DNA of 64,000 nt from Filobasidium wieringae (GCA_001600055.1 BCIV01000016.1:520731-584730), one strand, 5' to 3'. Numbered from the stretch's first letter, positions 32,338 through 44,497 are shown. Notes: generated by a model from the sequence alone, not told the origin. A program made the numbers and translations.

Positions 32338-33944
32338 TCAAACTTGATGCTGTGAGTTTGCATCTGTTCGGATTTCTCGTCAGTTTAGTGGATGACTTCC
32401 ATCCAGCTTTGTAGTACTCACAGTAATCTCTCCCCCGACGTACGAACCCCTCTTCTTCTTGTTCTTCTCCTTTCTGAATCCAGCACCTCGAGTGACGATC
32501 AAATCTCTACTAGCCTTGGCACCATAGTCGTTGATACTAGCACCGGCCAAGGTCTATTGCCCATATGACCCATCAGCGTCACTTCAAGAGATCAAACAAC
32601 AATCACCGCGACATCATCACTCACCCTCGCGTCGAACGAATTATCAGCCAATCCATCATGGGAGAAAGAAACCTCGTCCGCCTTGACCCTCTGGAATCTC
32701 TGAATAGGACCCTTCTCCTTCTTTCCCTTCTTTCCTACAGGGGTGGAAGTAGCATCGGGAGTGAAAGGCTCGACGGTGGTGGTCGTGGTAGTGGTAACGA
32801 CGGCGGTACCGGTAGAGTCTAGCTTTCTCTTCTTGGTAACAACCGTAGAGGGGGCAGCGACGGGGGCGGCTGGGGTAGTGCTTTCCTCCGACGAAGAAGA
32901 GGATGACGATGAAGATGAAGATTTGGAGGACGATGAAGAGGAGGAGGAAGAAGATGAAGACGAAGAGGAGGAAGAAGATGAAGATGAAGAGGAAGAGGAA
33001 GAAGAAGAACTGGAGCTAGAGCTCGAATCCGAACTGGAGCTAGAAGAAGCGCTTCCACTTCGCTTGCGTTTCTGACCGATCACCACGATAGTAGGAGCAG
33101 CAGTCTCTGATTCGCTATCGCTATCACTTTCCTCTATAATGTATATATAAAATCAGTTATCGACCAAATACTAGCATAGTACCGCAATGACTGACCATCG
33201 GAAGACGACTCATCGTCCGAATCCTCGTCACTGCTGCTGCTGTCACTATCGCTCGAAGACTCGGCTACGACCGCGACTACAGGGGCAGGGGCAACAGCCA
33301 TTACCACATCCTCAGAATCCGAGTCAGAGTCTGAATCCGAGTCCGAAGAGGAAGAGTCGGAATCAGAGTCAGAGGAGGACGAAGAAGAAGAGGCAGGTCC
33401 GTTGACGAGCTCCACGACGGTTACTGCTGGTACGGCGGCATCTTCCTCATCCGAAGAAGACGAAGAGGAGGAATCATCGTCCGAGTCGCTTTCAGAGTCG
33501 GAAGAAGAAGAAGAGGACGAGGATGATGATGATGAAGAGGAGGAGTCTAAATCAAGCGTATTAACAAATCAGTACTTTCATCGAATCCGCAATCAAATTT
33601 CGCTTGGACCAACCAGAATCGGAAGAATCTTCCTCGACACTATGCATGCATAAGGTAGATCGAATAAGCATCGTCCACCAAGCGGGAAGGCACCAAGCGT
33701 TTCCACTCACACAACTACCTCGGGAACAGCGGCCCATCTCTTCAACAACAATTCGGAAGTACCGGCATCCTCTTTTGAAAGCCCGGCATCTTTGACGAGG
33801 GACGAAGCGGCTTTGGTGTAGCCTTTTGAGAGAAGGAGGGAGTGTACGGCTTGCAAGAGATCTATAGCGTTTATGTGTGAGCAAATGGGACGACCCCTAT
33901 TGCAATTCGATTGCAGAGAGCCTACCTTTATCAGCGACAGCCAT
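32338..33944 (-). CDS. SRP40/Nopp140-like nucleolar protein with LisH-like N-terminus
   Basis: Nucleolar chaperone of snoRNPs. A 7-codon first exon (MAVADK, ATG 33942-33944) joins DLLQAVHSLLLSKGYTKAAS and LVKDAGL, a LisH-like helix pair. The middle is a long run of Ser broken by Asp and Glu, ideal casein kinase 2 sites, in at least three acidic blocks as in Nopp140. The C-terminal SRP40 domain is intact: GPIQRFQRVKADEVSF, DNSFDARV, AGASINDYGAKASRDLIVTR, GAGFRKEKNKKKRGSYVGG and EIT joined to MQTHSIKFD. The stop is at 32338-32340. About six introns, two inside the conserved C-terminal domain. Confidence 0.9.
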
Positions 33945-34170
33945 TTTGAAGTTATATGTGACTGTTACTGAGGTACTAAGACTAGCAAGATTGAGGTGGA
34001 GAATGACGATTATGATATCTGGTGCAGATAATTCGAAAGATATGGGCAACTGATTCTTGAACTTGCTAGGGAAATCGCTCCACGTCACGTGACCAGACGG
34101 AAAGGGCGACGTGTATCTTTCGACCGTCAAGAATAGGGGAAAATGCATCAACTTGTTTCATACATGGTCG

Positions 34171-36670
34171 TCAATCGTCCCCCTCTATCCATTCAACACT
34201 GCCTACAATCGCTACTCGGGATGGTAGTTTCCCCGGACTAGGTGTGAGCAGTTCGAACTTTCGTTTGGCAGTATCCACCTTGGTTCTAAGCGAGCGGGGA
34301 AGACGGGTCGTTACAACCGTGGCAGAAGAGGTAGCACCTGGGAAACGACTCACATCGTCAAGAATCCACAAACTTCTCGCCACCCAATCTCTTCCTTCCA
34401 GATCGGTTCCTCCTCTTCCTCTTCGTCCTCATCTTCAGGCTTGACATCTGCCTCGGCCTCATCTCCTTCCTTCTTCACCTCCTCCGTCTTGACAACCTCC
34501 TTGACTTTCCGTGGAGGTAAATCGGTCCGTTTGTCTTCTTCCGAAACCATGATCAAACCCAGTACGGCGTTCTGTAACCGATGTATACTAGGGGAAGAAG
34601 CAGGGTTCACCCGAGTCAAACGAGTAGCGGAAAGGATCCGTTGTTTCCCTATCGGTAAAGCGGAAGAAGGAGCTGCCGATTCTTCCCCTATCCTATAGAT
34701 CTCCAACTCGTCCCAAGGGATGGTGAAAGAGTACGGATGTAGCCCTGATTCAAGAGCGGCCGTTCGTCCAGGTAATCCAGTAAGGGAAGGAGGTAAACCA
34801 GGTTCACCGTAGAAGTACGATTTTATCTGTTGGGATCTGATTCGAGAATGGTAGGTTTCGTCAAGATCGACGACCTGTAAGAGGACGACGTGTTGATATC
34901 AGCTCGCGACCCTTGTCGCGAATGACATAGACTCACTCCACTCGATTTTGGTGCGCTGATCACTGTCACCCCCGTTCCGCTCAACAGCTTTTGAATCTCT
35001 ATAGTCAACTTCTCATGTCCGATAATCAAGATCACGTTGACTACAGCACACACAATCCTCTTAACCGATATCTCGCTAGGATGTACCACGATCATAGGCT
35101 TACTATCGAACGCTTGAGCGATTTGCTGAATCAAACCGTACCTCGTCTTATCCCCCTTCCCCGCCCCCAAAGTCGGCTGGATCAAAGTGCTCGGTGTATC
35201 GATAACAAGTCCAGAAGCCCGTACTGAGCGGGCGATAAACGAACCAAGATCAGTCCCCCAACGAAAAGGAAGACAAAGCGTGACAAGGACATACCGATAT
35301 CATCCGCCTCGCACCTCTTCTTCCAAGTCCTAGCGACCTCTTCGATGGCTTGTCTCCAAAGAGGAAAACACATCCTATTCATCCCGCTCTGATTCAATTC
35401 GGAGCTCCCTACGAACCATCCCAAGGTAGGGACGTCGGATGCGAGCGTCATCGCTGCAGCGGTAGTGGGAGCGGATCCAAGAGGGTGTGAAGGATGATGC
35501 GTCGGTAATGCTTGGTTAGGGGAAGACAAGCTGATCGAACCGGGAACGAGGTGATTGGACTGAAAAAGGGCGATCGATTGATCATATTCAGTCTTTTTTC
35601 GTAGCTACTCCTGATCGACGTGATGAAACTCACATTACCCGGGTCTAATCCGACGACCGCCGGAGCCCAACCCATCCCGCTTCCTACGGCCAGATTGACC
35701 AATCCCTTGACCAACGTACTCTTCCCCGAATTAGCTGGACCGAGTACCATAACCCTTGGTCCCCTCCCTCCCATCCCCTCTCGGAATTGAGGGTTCACAT
35801 TGTTCTGTTTGAGTTCACGTTTAGCCAGGATCCGTTGACGTTCTAATGCCAAGTGCGCGGAGAGGAGGAAGGGGAATGTAGAGGATAAGGAGGTGTATGA
35901 TGTTGAGGGAGCGGATGAGACTGGGTGTAACCATTCGTCAGTAGATATCGGAAGAGAAGGGGAGAGAGGTGAGCCCCGATTTGTACCTTCTATTTGACCT
36001 GGTGATGGACTCCATATGGCCGCTTTGAGATCGCTGTAGAGAGGATACCAAGTGTTAGGTGGGATCTCTTGGTAGTTGATGTATATTGGGTCGTGCGATG
36101 TGACCTGAACGAGATAACGGCTCTGTCAACTTCCGAACTCCCCAATCAATCCAGTCAATCCAGTATTCTGAATCCCCAACGACCTCGAGAAATGGGAAAA
36201 CGTCAAAACAACTCGACAAGCCGTACCACCTCGAGCCTTTTCAGCGAGCACGGGAAAGGGAAAACGATATACAGCACACGTTCGGTTCAGACTAGGACAA
36301 GAGCGGTGAGGGAACGATAAGGTTCCTAAACTGAGCTAGACTACATTGTGGGTTTTACAAATGGGTGAAGTGAAAAGTATGGATCATGAAGAAGAACGCA
36401 GAATGACCGGGAAGAGTGAGCAACGCAAGGGATACACATATAAAGGTTAGTATCTCTCTCCCGAAAACGAACAAGAGTCGTGGTAGTACTGACTGGATGA
36501 AATCTATCCTTGACGATCATACAAGACTACTCCATGCAGGTACGGAGCGTTTGCGAGAGAATCAATCATATACCACTTACCCTGACGGCAATAGCCTCCC
36601 CTTGTTCCAATTCGAACCTCCATTCCATCCCAGCCTCGAGGTCGTAAGTGACCAAAGTTGGCTCGTTCAT
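34171..36670 (-). CDS. CLP1: mRNA cleavage and polyadenylation factor Clp1 (polynucleotide kinase fold)
   Basis: Subunit of cleavage factor IA (CFIIm in animals) that binds Pcf11. Exon 1 (likely ATG 36668-36670) codes MNEPTLVTYDLEAGMEWRFE and LEQGEAIAVR. After a 413-nt intron a 37-nt exon (36167-36131) gives GLTGLIGEFG, then IPPNTWYPLYSDLKAAIW, matching the N-terminal beta domain; the donor of this small exon (GTTGAC) is weak. The central domain has Walker A GPANSGKSTL, then PAVVGLDPGN, LGWFVGSSEL, LVIDTPSTLIQP and VHPSEISVKRI. The C-terminal domain includes RVNPASSPSIHRLQNAVLGL, an acidic insert, and LLTPSPGKLPSRVAIVGSVE. The stop is at 34171-34173. Confidence 0.88.
36168..36580 (-). other. 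Long first intron of CLP1
   Basis: This 413-nt intron, GTAAGT donor and ATTCAG acceptor, is several times longer than other introns in the window. I see no tRNA or clear snoRNA boxes in it. Its borders depend on the small second exon being correct. Confidence 0.5.
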
Positions 36671-36919
36671 GTTCGTGTCCCGATCGTATGTAAGTCTAGA
36701 GTCTATCCATGCAAGTGGTCGTCGTTGACTGTGAAGGTGGATTCGAGACACCCGTTGTATCCATAACATGATATTCAAGTAGTCAGGATATACAGTCGCG
36801 CTTAAGGATTCGCGCTTATTCTTGGTGATTCCATTCACGAGTTACATCATCAACAAAGCAACCACCTCACATCGTCCCCTATTTCATCCACTCGTCTGAC
36901 CTCTTCGTTCCCTTGTGCT

Positions 36920-38415
36920 CTACGAGTTGGAAGAGAGCGTCTTCAAGATGAAACAAAACAAGTAGATCAACGAAACCGGATCATACCGATCGACCAGTGT
37001 TTTTACTCACCATCAAACGACCACCATCAATGACCTATAAACGGAATCCCGACCATCAGTTCTCCTGCACGTCCTTGAACGCTCCGTTCCCGCTGAAATA
37101 CTGACCAACAGGGAATTGTTCATATACCCTCCAGCAGCCGAAGCCAACAACAAACAAGGCCCGACGATCTCTTCCCCCCTCCCTTCTCTCCCTAAACAAA
37201 AAAACACGCAGTAAGGATCAACGCTCAGCTCCTCCCCTCCTTGTTATTTATGGGCCAAGGGGGTGCGTACCTTTGGGAATAGAAGCCAAGAGAGGTTGGA
37301 TGTGAGGAGCCATGGTCGTCCCGTCCCCTGTCATTTCCGATGGGAACAGTCCAGGGCAGAGACAGTTTACTCGGATTTTGTACCTGTGCGTTCAGACGGT
37401 TCAGGTCAGGTCCGAGCGAGCTGAGGAGGATGGAGTGGAAGGAGGAATGAGACTTACGGGATTAGACGGGATGCTAGCTGATGAGCCAAAGTGACGGCTG
37501 TGCGTAACGTAATCACTCAATAAGATCAGCCCCGTCCTTTCTTCTTCTCATACAAGAACATAAGGCGAAAGAAACCGCTCACCTCCACCTTTCGTGACCG
37601 AATAAGTCAAACTCCCTACCGTCTTCTGTTGAGCAAAAGGGGCGATCGAGGCTATGATGATCACGCTGGCGTTATCGGATTTGGTCAAGAGCGGGGCGAA
37701 AGCGATGGTAGTGAAATAAGGACCGGCGACGTTTATGGAGTGGGAGAGGGAGAAGTCTTCGCTGTGGGGTTGAGGTGGGAAGGTCGGTTAGTGGTTGAGG
37801 TGAAAGATGGGGAGGGGAGGGGGACTTGCTCTTCCACGCTATCGAGCATGTCTTGGACTTCGGGGACTAGAGTAGAGATCGTTAGATTACCTTCCGCAGC
37901 GTCGTTCGAGATGAGATGAGGTTACCGTTATTATGATCCGTCGTAGGTTTCCTGAATGGTTTCGAGATCCCCGCGCAGTTCACGAGCGTATCGATCTGAT
38001 CGATCTCATGAGCATCGAGTGGAGGCTTTCATGAACAAGCAAACTCACTCGATCTTCTTTCTCTGCGATCTTTTTGTAAAATTCCTTGACGGTCGCTTTG
38101 GATCCTACATCCCCTTGAACGCTATATCGAACCCATCTCAACTCTCTCCAATCTCGACCCGCCTCCAAGTGTACGGCCCAGGGATGCTCACGGAATAACA
38201 ACCCCCCCAGTCCCCTTGACCAACTCGTTGATCTCCTTCGCAGCCTTCTCCAGAACTTCCAACCTTCTCCCGGTGATGTACACTTTCGCACCGTTCTGTG
38301 CGAACCCGGTGCTGATGAACCTCCCGATCCCCGTCCCCCCGCCGGTGACGATGATGACTTTTCCTTGGACGGAGAAGATAGATGAGGTGGAGTAGTTTGG
38401 GTTTGGGGTTGACAT
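36920..38415 (-). CDS. Short-chain dehydrogenase/reductase
   Basis: Classical SDR with NAD(P)-binding [11 protein letters not shown] near residue 27 and active-site YSVTK. It starts [19 protein letters not shown] at ATG 38413-38415, then [10 protein letters not shown] and [15 protein letters not shown]. Later exons give [63 protein letters not shown] and [11 protein letters not shown], ending VIDGGRLM. A final GTGAGT intron would add TLSSNS and stop at 36920-36922; without it the protein stops at 36981-36983. This layout resembles the RhlG-like 3-oxoacyl-reductase SDRs of fungi, but the substrate is unknown. At least six introns. Confidence 0.85.
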
Positions 38416-38702
38416 GGTTCTGTTGCGGTGGTCGAGGATAAACTGAGATGGAATCGAGGAAGAAGGTCGATCGTATTTGTCATCTGCACTGCACTGGATG
38501 ACATCAGCCGGATCAGCCGGGTTAGACCGGATCCAAACCGGATCCAAATCAACCATTCGGGACCCAAATCGCATCGCGTTTCACAATTTCACTGGTATAA
38601 AAAACAGAAAAACAGACAAATCACAAAATCACAAATCTATCCATCGCCATCGCCATCGCCACCTCGACGTCTCATCCCCCTTCATCCCCGGTCGACACGA
38701 CC

Positions 38703-40344
38703 TCAATACCCAGCCCGTAAAGGTTGTCGACTACCCTGCGCTTCTAGAGGATAATAAGCCGTCTGTTGAGGAGGATAACCCCCGTAAGGTCCTTGAGCAT
38801 ATCCTTGGGAGTATCCTTGTTCTTGTCCCTGTCCGTACTTTGGGGGATAGATGTTGTCCGATCGAGTGACTGTGCGATGTTCAGGAGGGGGTATAAGTTT
38901 TGGTTTTTTCGGTATACAAGTTGAGAGTCGGGAGTCGGGAGTCGGGAGTCGGGGGGGGGAGGAGGCGGATGAACAGGAGCCGGAGTCTCCAGTCCGAGAG
39001 AAAAGAAAATTCGATTGACTGGACGATCGGATCCGATCCCGGCCCATCAAGCTCCGGTATAGGTGACGACATGAACCCCGACGACTCCCTCCCTCTTATC
39101 CTCCTCCCCCGGACTCCTCCTCGTCTCCAACCCCAACCCCGACTCACCCGTCCAAGGTCCATTCTGGAATACTTCGGGAGGCCAGACGAATGCAAAGAGC
39201 ACCACCGCCAGAGCCAGAGGGAGAGCGTCGAGCAGGTAAAAGTACCCCTCGTGGGAGGCGAGATAAGAGTCGTAACCCCCTGCGAACTCTGCCACTCGGA
39301 AGACGCAGCGGACTAGGAAGGCGATACAGGTGAGGAGGACGATTAGGTAGAGGGAACGCCAGTCTTGAAGACGAGGGATGTGGGTGATCCCTGACGGGGA
39401 GGGGAAACGGTTCGTCCATTTCTCCGAGTAACGGGATTTACTGCGGGGTGGGGAAAGAAGGAGGTTAGGTCGTGCGTTGGAGGATGGGGACGGGCACGAC
39501 TCACACTCTCATCCCGAATAGGATGGTGAGGAGGGTGAATAAGGAGAAGGAGACCACTTGTAAGATCAACCCCGCCATCGTCAACTGTCCACCATCAATC
39601 CATTGAATCCATCAGCCATCTCCCGTTACCCAACCCATCTCACTCTCCATGACCGTACTCACGATATCTCCCATATGACTCTTATCCTTATCCCCATCAG
39701 AACTGGCCGCGATCCCACCCCCTGCACCTTGGAGTAGGAAAGTGAGGACGTCCGAGGTGATGAAGATCCGTACGATCCAGCGGGAACGCAAGAAGAGGCA
39801 ATCTTCGGAGGAGAGGAACGTCGCTAGACGAGGAAGGATCATATAGTCGTTCGCCAAGAATGCACAGGGGGAGAGGAGCAGGAACTGTTCCCAACGAAAA
39901 AAACAAAGAAAGCAAGTCAGGGATGATCTGCCGTACGCTAGAGGCGAGATCGGACGAGAAGCGAAGCTTACTAAATTCTGAACGGCGTAGAGCCCTACGG
40001 AATCGACATTACTCCCTACACCCCAGGCGATCCTCAACCCGAACCCGGCGGTCATACAGACACTACCGCCGGTGAGCCATAACATCCATTTCCTAGGTTT
40101 GGGACCGCGGATGTATCCTACCCCAGGGCCGGCCGGTGATGAGCGTCGAGCGTGGGCGGGGCGGAAGAGGTGAGGAGGAGGGGCTTACGGTAGATCAGGG
40201 CACAGGAGATGAGAGCGTAGACTGCTAGTCCAAGCGCGGCGATCCATTTGGTAGGTACATACCCGAGACTAAGACGGGATCGTTATCAGGTCGACGGTCT
40301 CGATGAGCTCGAGGCGCCACTTACACTCCTTTACCGTTGGCCAT
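38703..40344 (-). CDS. RTA1-like seven-transmembrane protein
   Basis: Fungal RTA1/RTM1 lipid-translocating exporter family, in plasma membrane or vacuole, linked in yeasts to resistance to amphipathic compounds. It starts MANGKGV (ATG 40342-40344) and joins LGYVPTKWIAALGLAVYALI. Membrane segments follow: KWMLWLTGGSVCMTAGFGLR, LLLSPCAFLANDYMILPRLA, IVRIFITSDVLTFLLQGAGG, MAGLILQVVSFSLFTLLTIL, LYLIVLLTCIAFLVRCVFRV and LLDALPLALAVVLFAFVWPP. After QNGPWT a GTGAGT intron (about 39134-38879) leads to a tail of Tyr, Gly, Gln and Pro repeats (VTRSDNIYPPKYGQGQ onward), stop 38703-38705. Six or so introns. Confidence 0.88.
38925..38957. repeat. GAGTCGG tandem repeat in RTA1-like gene intron
   Basis: About four tandem copies of a GAGTCGG heptamer followed by a run of G. 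They lie in the last intron, on the coding strand as a pyrimidine-rich CCGACTC array. Confidence 0.75.
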
Positions 40345-40808
40345 GATCGATTGTGCTTCGGTATATGATAAAGAGATGAGGAGAAAGCGAGGAAGAGGTT
40401 GTGGACGTTGTGGTGAAGGGAATCCTAATCTGCATCCAATAGTGTTGCGTGCTTGGCTGAGCGTTGTTATATACTGTATCGGATTCACGGCCAAGCAGGA
40501 AAGACGATGTTTCAGTAGATCCGTCGGGGGTCTATTCCGATCCCTACGGAAGAGCCCTCCGTTCCAACGGGGAGCGCGCGGAGGAACGGGACCACGCGAT
40601 GAATGGAACGTTGAGGTGAAATGATGACATGTTGACATGCGGTGACAACGTGCAACGTGCTCCATCAAGGCTGTGCACTCGGACTCGGGGGATTGTTATT
40701 GATCTCTTCCAATGGAATACCTCGTTCTTCTGAACCTCCCGATATCTCTCTCGCACTGACACGGAAACCTTTCTCAGCCACTCCACTCCCAGCGCACAGC
40801 AGCACAAC
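40345..40808. other. Promoter of RTA1-like gene
   Basis: This 464-bp spacer lies between the RTA1-like start and the stop of the next minus-strand gene. No conserved coding motif seen. Confidence 0.4.
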
Positions 40809-41562
40809 TCACTCGACAGGTGTCAATCCGCATAAAACTAAAATCCACCGAGCAGGACCTGGATCGTTTGTGAGGTCGTACAGCACTTGCCACCACGTCC
40901 GATAGTTCTGAACGCGGATCGTTTAATCCCCCGAGGTCGTTCTTATGTGAAAGCTGTGACATGAAACTCACCTGGCCCGATCGCTCCGTATCTCCCTCAA
41001 TGTAGTGCCCAGGCTCTAACCCCCGCACTTCCTCTGCCTCCAAGGCATCCACCCCAACTCTGTCCCCGTCCCCGCCGTCCCCATCGAACGCCGTATAGAA
41101 ACTCCCCACGCTATCCCTCCACCGACTCCCACTCGCCCCCTCAGCTCGGAGTAAAGACAACCTATCCCCTGGTCTGCGTAACGAACGGATCGTAGCGATA
41201 CTCTCGGGGTTGAGGGGAAGTATCATCGAGCGGGATCCCGTCTCCTTAGCCTGGTTGTCCGGCGCAGGATCAGGAAGGATGGGTGTTGATATATCATTCG
41301 AGTAGGGGGTGCAGATGGTCGGACGAAGGGTTTGGAGGGAGATGACCGAATCACGCCAGCCGAGCGGTCTGAATCTTCCCCCCTCATTCGTCCCCGTAAG
41401 ATCGCTCGGGGACTCCTCATCAGACTTGGGCTTGGTGCGGCTAAGATCGGAAGGCGCATTCAGCGATATTGAAATTTCTGGACGGTCAGGTTCAACCCCC
41501 TTTCTTTGGTCGGTATTGTTGATCCCCCCCGCTCGGGAACCTCGATCAGGAGCATCCTCCAT
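40809..41562 (-). CDS. Unknown protein with Trp-rich conserved-looking C-terminus
   Basis: Exon 1 starts at ATG 41560-41562 (MEDAPDRGSRAGG) and codes about 195 residues rich in Ser, Pro, Asp and Arg, likely disordered, with phosphosite-like repeats (SLQTLRPTI, GWRDSVISLQ, SRWRDSVGSFY; RDSV occurs twice). A GTGAGT donor joins in phase 0 to a second exon, NYRTWWQVLYDLTNDPGPAR then WILVLCGLTPVE and a stop at 40809-40811. That C-terminal part looks like a structured or membrane-associated segment. I do not recognise the family. The two WRDSV copies suggest a repeated docking motif. No neighbour gives a clue. Confidence 0.55.
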
Positions 41563-43839
41563 CTTCCCTAGCTCGTTCGGGTTGGTCTATCGATTGGCTT
41601 GATATACCTAGTATCGGAAGAGGCACGGTGGATGGATCAAAAGTTTGCGTTGTGGCTTTGTCAGGCTTGACCTTCACCAGTGATGGGGGTAAGGATCGTA
41701 ATGCCCGTCTCGTTGTTCGTTTCGACGTTGCGTCTGGATATCGATTCTATCTGCCAGATCTATTCTAGGTTCTATAATCGAATTCGAAGTTGATAGCGAG
41801 CCCAACCCGATCCCTCCAACCCCTCAAAGCTCCAGGTCCTTTGATCTTGTTATTGTTTACCTACCGCTCTCCTAATGAGTGACGAGTGAGCGAGTGATGG
41901 ACGATCAGCGCCCCGCCTGATCTTGAAACTCTATTCCGCGCGGAAGATGGAACCTTATCAACCTGTTTCAGAAGTTCGGAATTTGCCGAGCACCATCAGA
42001 TAGGACGGGTTTGGCTTAGTTGTTTATTTGTTTGTTTGTTCGAGAAGGGGTCGAGGCGGGTCTTTCGGTCGAGGGTGGGTTGTGTTTGTACGCTGAATGA
42101 GGCGATGAGAGGTTTCCTGTTTTATCTGGTGGGAAACGAGGCGTGTGTTGGGTATGATTGGTCCTCTTCCTCTCACCGTGAGTATGGGAGTGTCTAGATT
42201 CAGTATCGAGAGCTATACGACTGTACCGAGTGGAAGTACAATTAGGTATAAGTCCTGTTCTTAGTTACCGACTTCGGACTGCTTATCTTCCGGATGGATC
42301 TCACGCCCATTACCAATTCATTTACTCGACACACGATACGGTCGGATACAGTTCAACAAACGGGGGGGGGGGACTAACTTACTAAGGTTTAACATGTCTT
42401 TCCGATCACTATGACACGATTATCATGAGAGGCGGCCGCTTTATATCACTCGGCCACCCGATCCTTCACCGTCTGCCCCTGAGCTTGACTGGATATCCCA
42501 TGATTGGCAGAACTGGCCAGATTCACATCTCGGCATTTGGAGAATCTCATAATAGGATTGAAAACAATTCCCCACTTGCATCTACCAATAGCAACAAAGC
42601 CAGGCTTATCGATCACGCTCGTTACTGTAACCTATGACGCCCAGTCTCTACGATATTCCACAGTCCACCGCTCAAACGCAGGATCGTGATTTCAGAAGGC
42701 ACAACTGCGGACGAGGATTAAATCGGCGCAACTCTGTCCAATCGGATATATCCTCTAGGACCCAAACGTAGACGTACTGGCGCATATCGAGCGACCTCCC
42801 CGCTCCATATTTCCTCAACGTCAAACGCCTCCGCTCACACCGCATGCGCCCTCCAGACCGCCTGCTCTACCCGAACGAGCTGATAAGATGCAGGGTAGAT
42901 ATGGGTCACGGGTCAGTCAGAAAGGTATCGTAAGAACTGTTGTTGATCTAAGATTGTCTTCTCTGTCAGGACCCGCTAGGTCGACCTTAATTTGATCAAT
43001 GCAGTGATGTAGTATGTCAAACGCGCTGAGGCTCTAGTATGCATGTGCACGTATGAAAGCTCTATCCCCAGCGCTTGTCATATTTCCATCTGTAGTATCT
43101 CTAAGCTACCCCAATCAGCAAGAGACTTACGCTCAAGGCGACAAGCATAGCACGATACCTCACAGGCACTGACAGGTCCGGTCGTCCTGTCCGATTGAGC
43201 GAGTCGGCCAAAAATCCGATTCTATGAATCGTCTAGGGGTCCTCAAGTAACGGCCGATGTTATGCTCCTTCCATCTTGAGGTTGCTGTCTTCAGTTTGCT
43301 GTACAAGCGGCTCGCAACGAAGGTCCTGAAGGATGCAGCAAAGGTTGACAGCAAGAGCGGTATGTACGAGACTTCGGTTTGGCGTTGTTTTATCAAGGGA
43401 CGAGCTCCTTTGAGGACATTGCTACAAACGGCGATTTTGGTTTTTCGGCACGGCGATTTGATGGTACGCCACCTTGCTATCCTTCAATCGATCTTGATTA
43501 AAAGCTAAGCCTTCTGAAGCTCTAAATGGATAGAAACAACAAAAAACATTAAATGATGAGTGATTGATCGATCACATTCGAAGTACTCATACCGGCAGCC
43601 TCAACCTCAACCGTGACGATCTCCTTGATGATCTTGTGTACTTGTTGGCATACCACGATCTAGTATAGACCCTGGTCGGCGAGCTTATACGGGAGAGAAG
43701 GGGGAGACTTACGACCGCTGACGATGTAATGCCTTCCATCAGATTGAGATAGTGAGAAGAAGTAGTTGCATATACCAAAATAAGAAACTCACCCGATGAC
43801 AACAACGATACGAGAATATGGGGGACCCGGTCTGGTTTC
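41563..43839. other. Gene-poor region
   Basis: About 2.3 kb with only short, unsupported frames on both strands. A G-run occurs near 42361-42373. Base composition is mixed, near 50 percent GC. I see no transposon hallmark, tRNA or repeat. A minus-strand stretch near 43570-43650 could be a terminal exon (VVCQQVHKIIKEIV), but no matching upstream exon was found. Confidence 0.35.
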
Positions 43840-44233
43840 AAAACAAAGGGCTACTTGCATCGAACGAGCTGGGAGCACAGGTCTTCTCCAAAGACTGGAA
43901 GAAGCCAGATCCCACATGCAGATGCATTCTCGTGCTTATGCTCTTCTTATGAACGGTGTAACTGCTATATACCAAGATGGTGCTGGTGCGGAGGCGATTC
44001 CGATGACCGAGGGATCAAGAGGTTCCGACAAGTTCTGCGGCGGTTCATATGACTGCATTGATCAGGTAACATCCGCAGCGTCAGCAACCAATCCCTGTAG
44101 ATCGTTCAGTCGCACTGACCATTGTTGTAATCTTGATGAGAAATATCCGGTCATAGGCCTTCGCCGCAAGCTTTACGTACCTACTGCAAAGACACATATG
44201 ACGTTTAGTATTATTGGGTCACCAGTCACGTAG
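43840..44233 (+). other. Possible exon of an unknown Cys-containing protein
   Basis: An open frame codes RAGSTGLLQRLEEARSHMQM, then ALLMNGVTAIYQDGAGAEA and KFCGGSYDC, continuing through NPC and HCC to a stop at 44231-44233. A GTAACA donor-like site follows IDQ at about 44066. There is no convincing start codon or signal peptide upstream. It could be an exon of a small gene, a relic, or chance. Confidence 0.25.
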
Positions 44234-44497
44234 TATATGGACCCGATGATTCTACCGTGTCTGCACTTGTGACCAACGACTACGTCTCAACTCCTGTAGC
44301 TTGGTAGTGGCCTCAGTCTCAGTCATTACTGATCGGACCGCTCGAGGAAAGACCATCTCGATCGCTGTTACCACCCAAACCTTACTGTTGACCCGAAACG
44401 CCTTCGCACTCGGTGTTCACCAAATCATGCGTATATGTGCATGACAATCGATATCGTCGAAATAATACAAACCGGACCAACCCATCCACCTCGTCTT

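Noticed and set aside
32743..33075. Glu/Asp-rich plus-strand frame
   Set aside because: It is the complement of the serine-rich codons of the SRP40-like gene; acidic runs arise automatically from TCx/AGx repeats read in reverse.
38925..38957. CRISPR-like repeat
   Set aside because: The unit is a seven-base head-to-tail microsatellite without spacers, in an intron of a eukaryotic gene.
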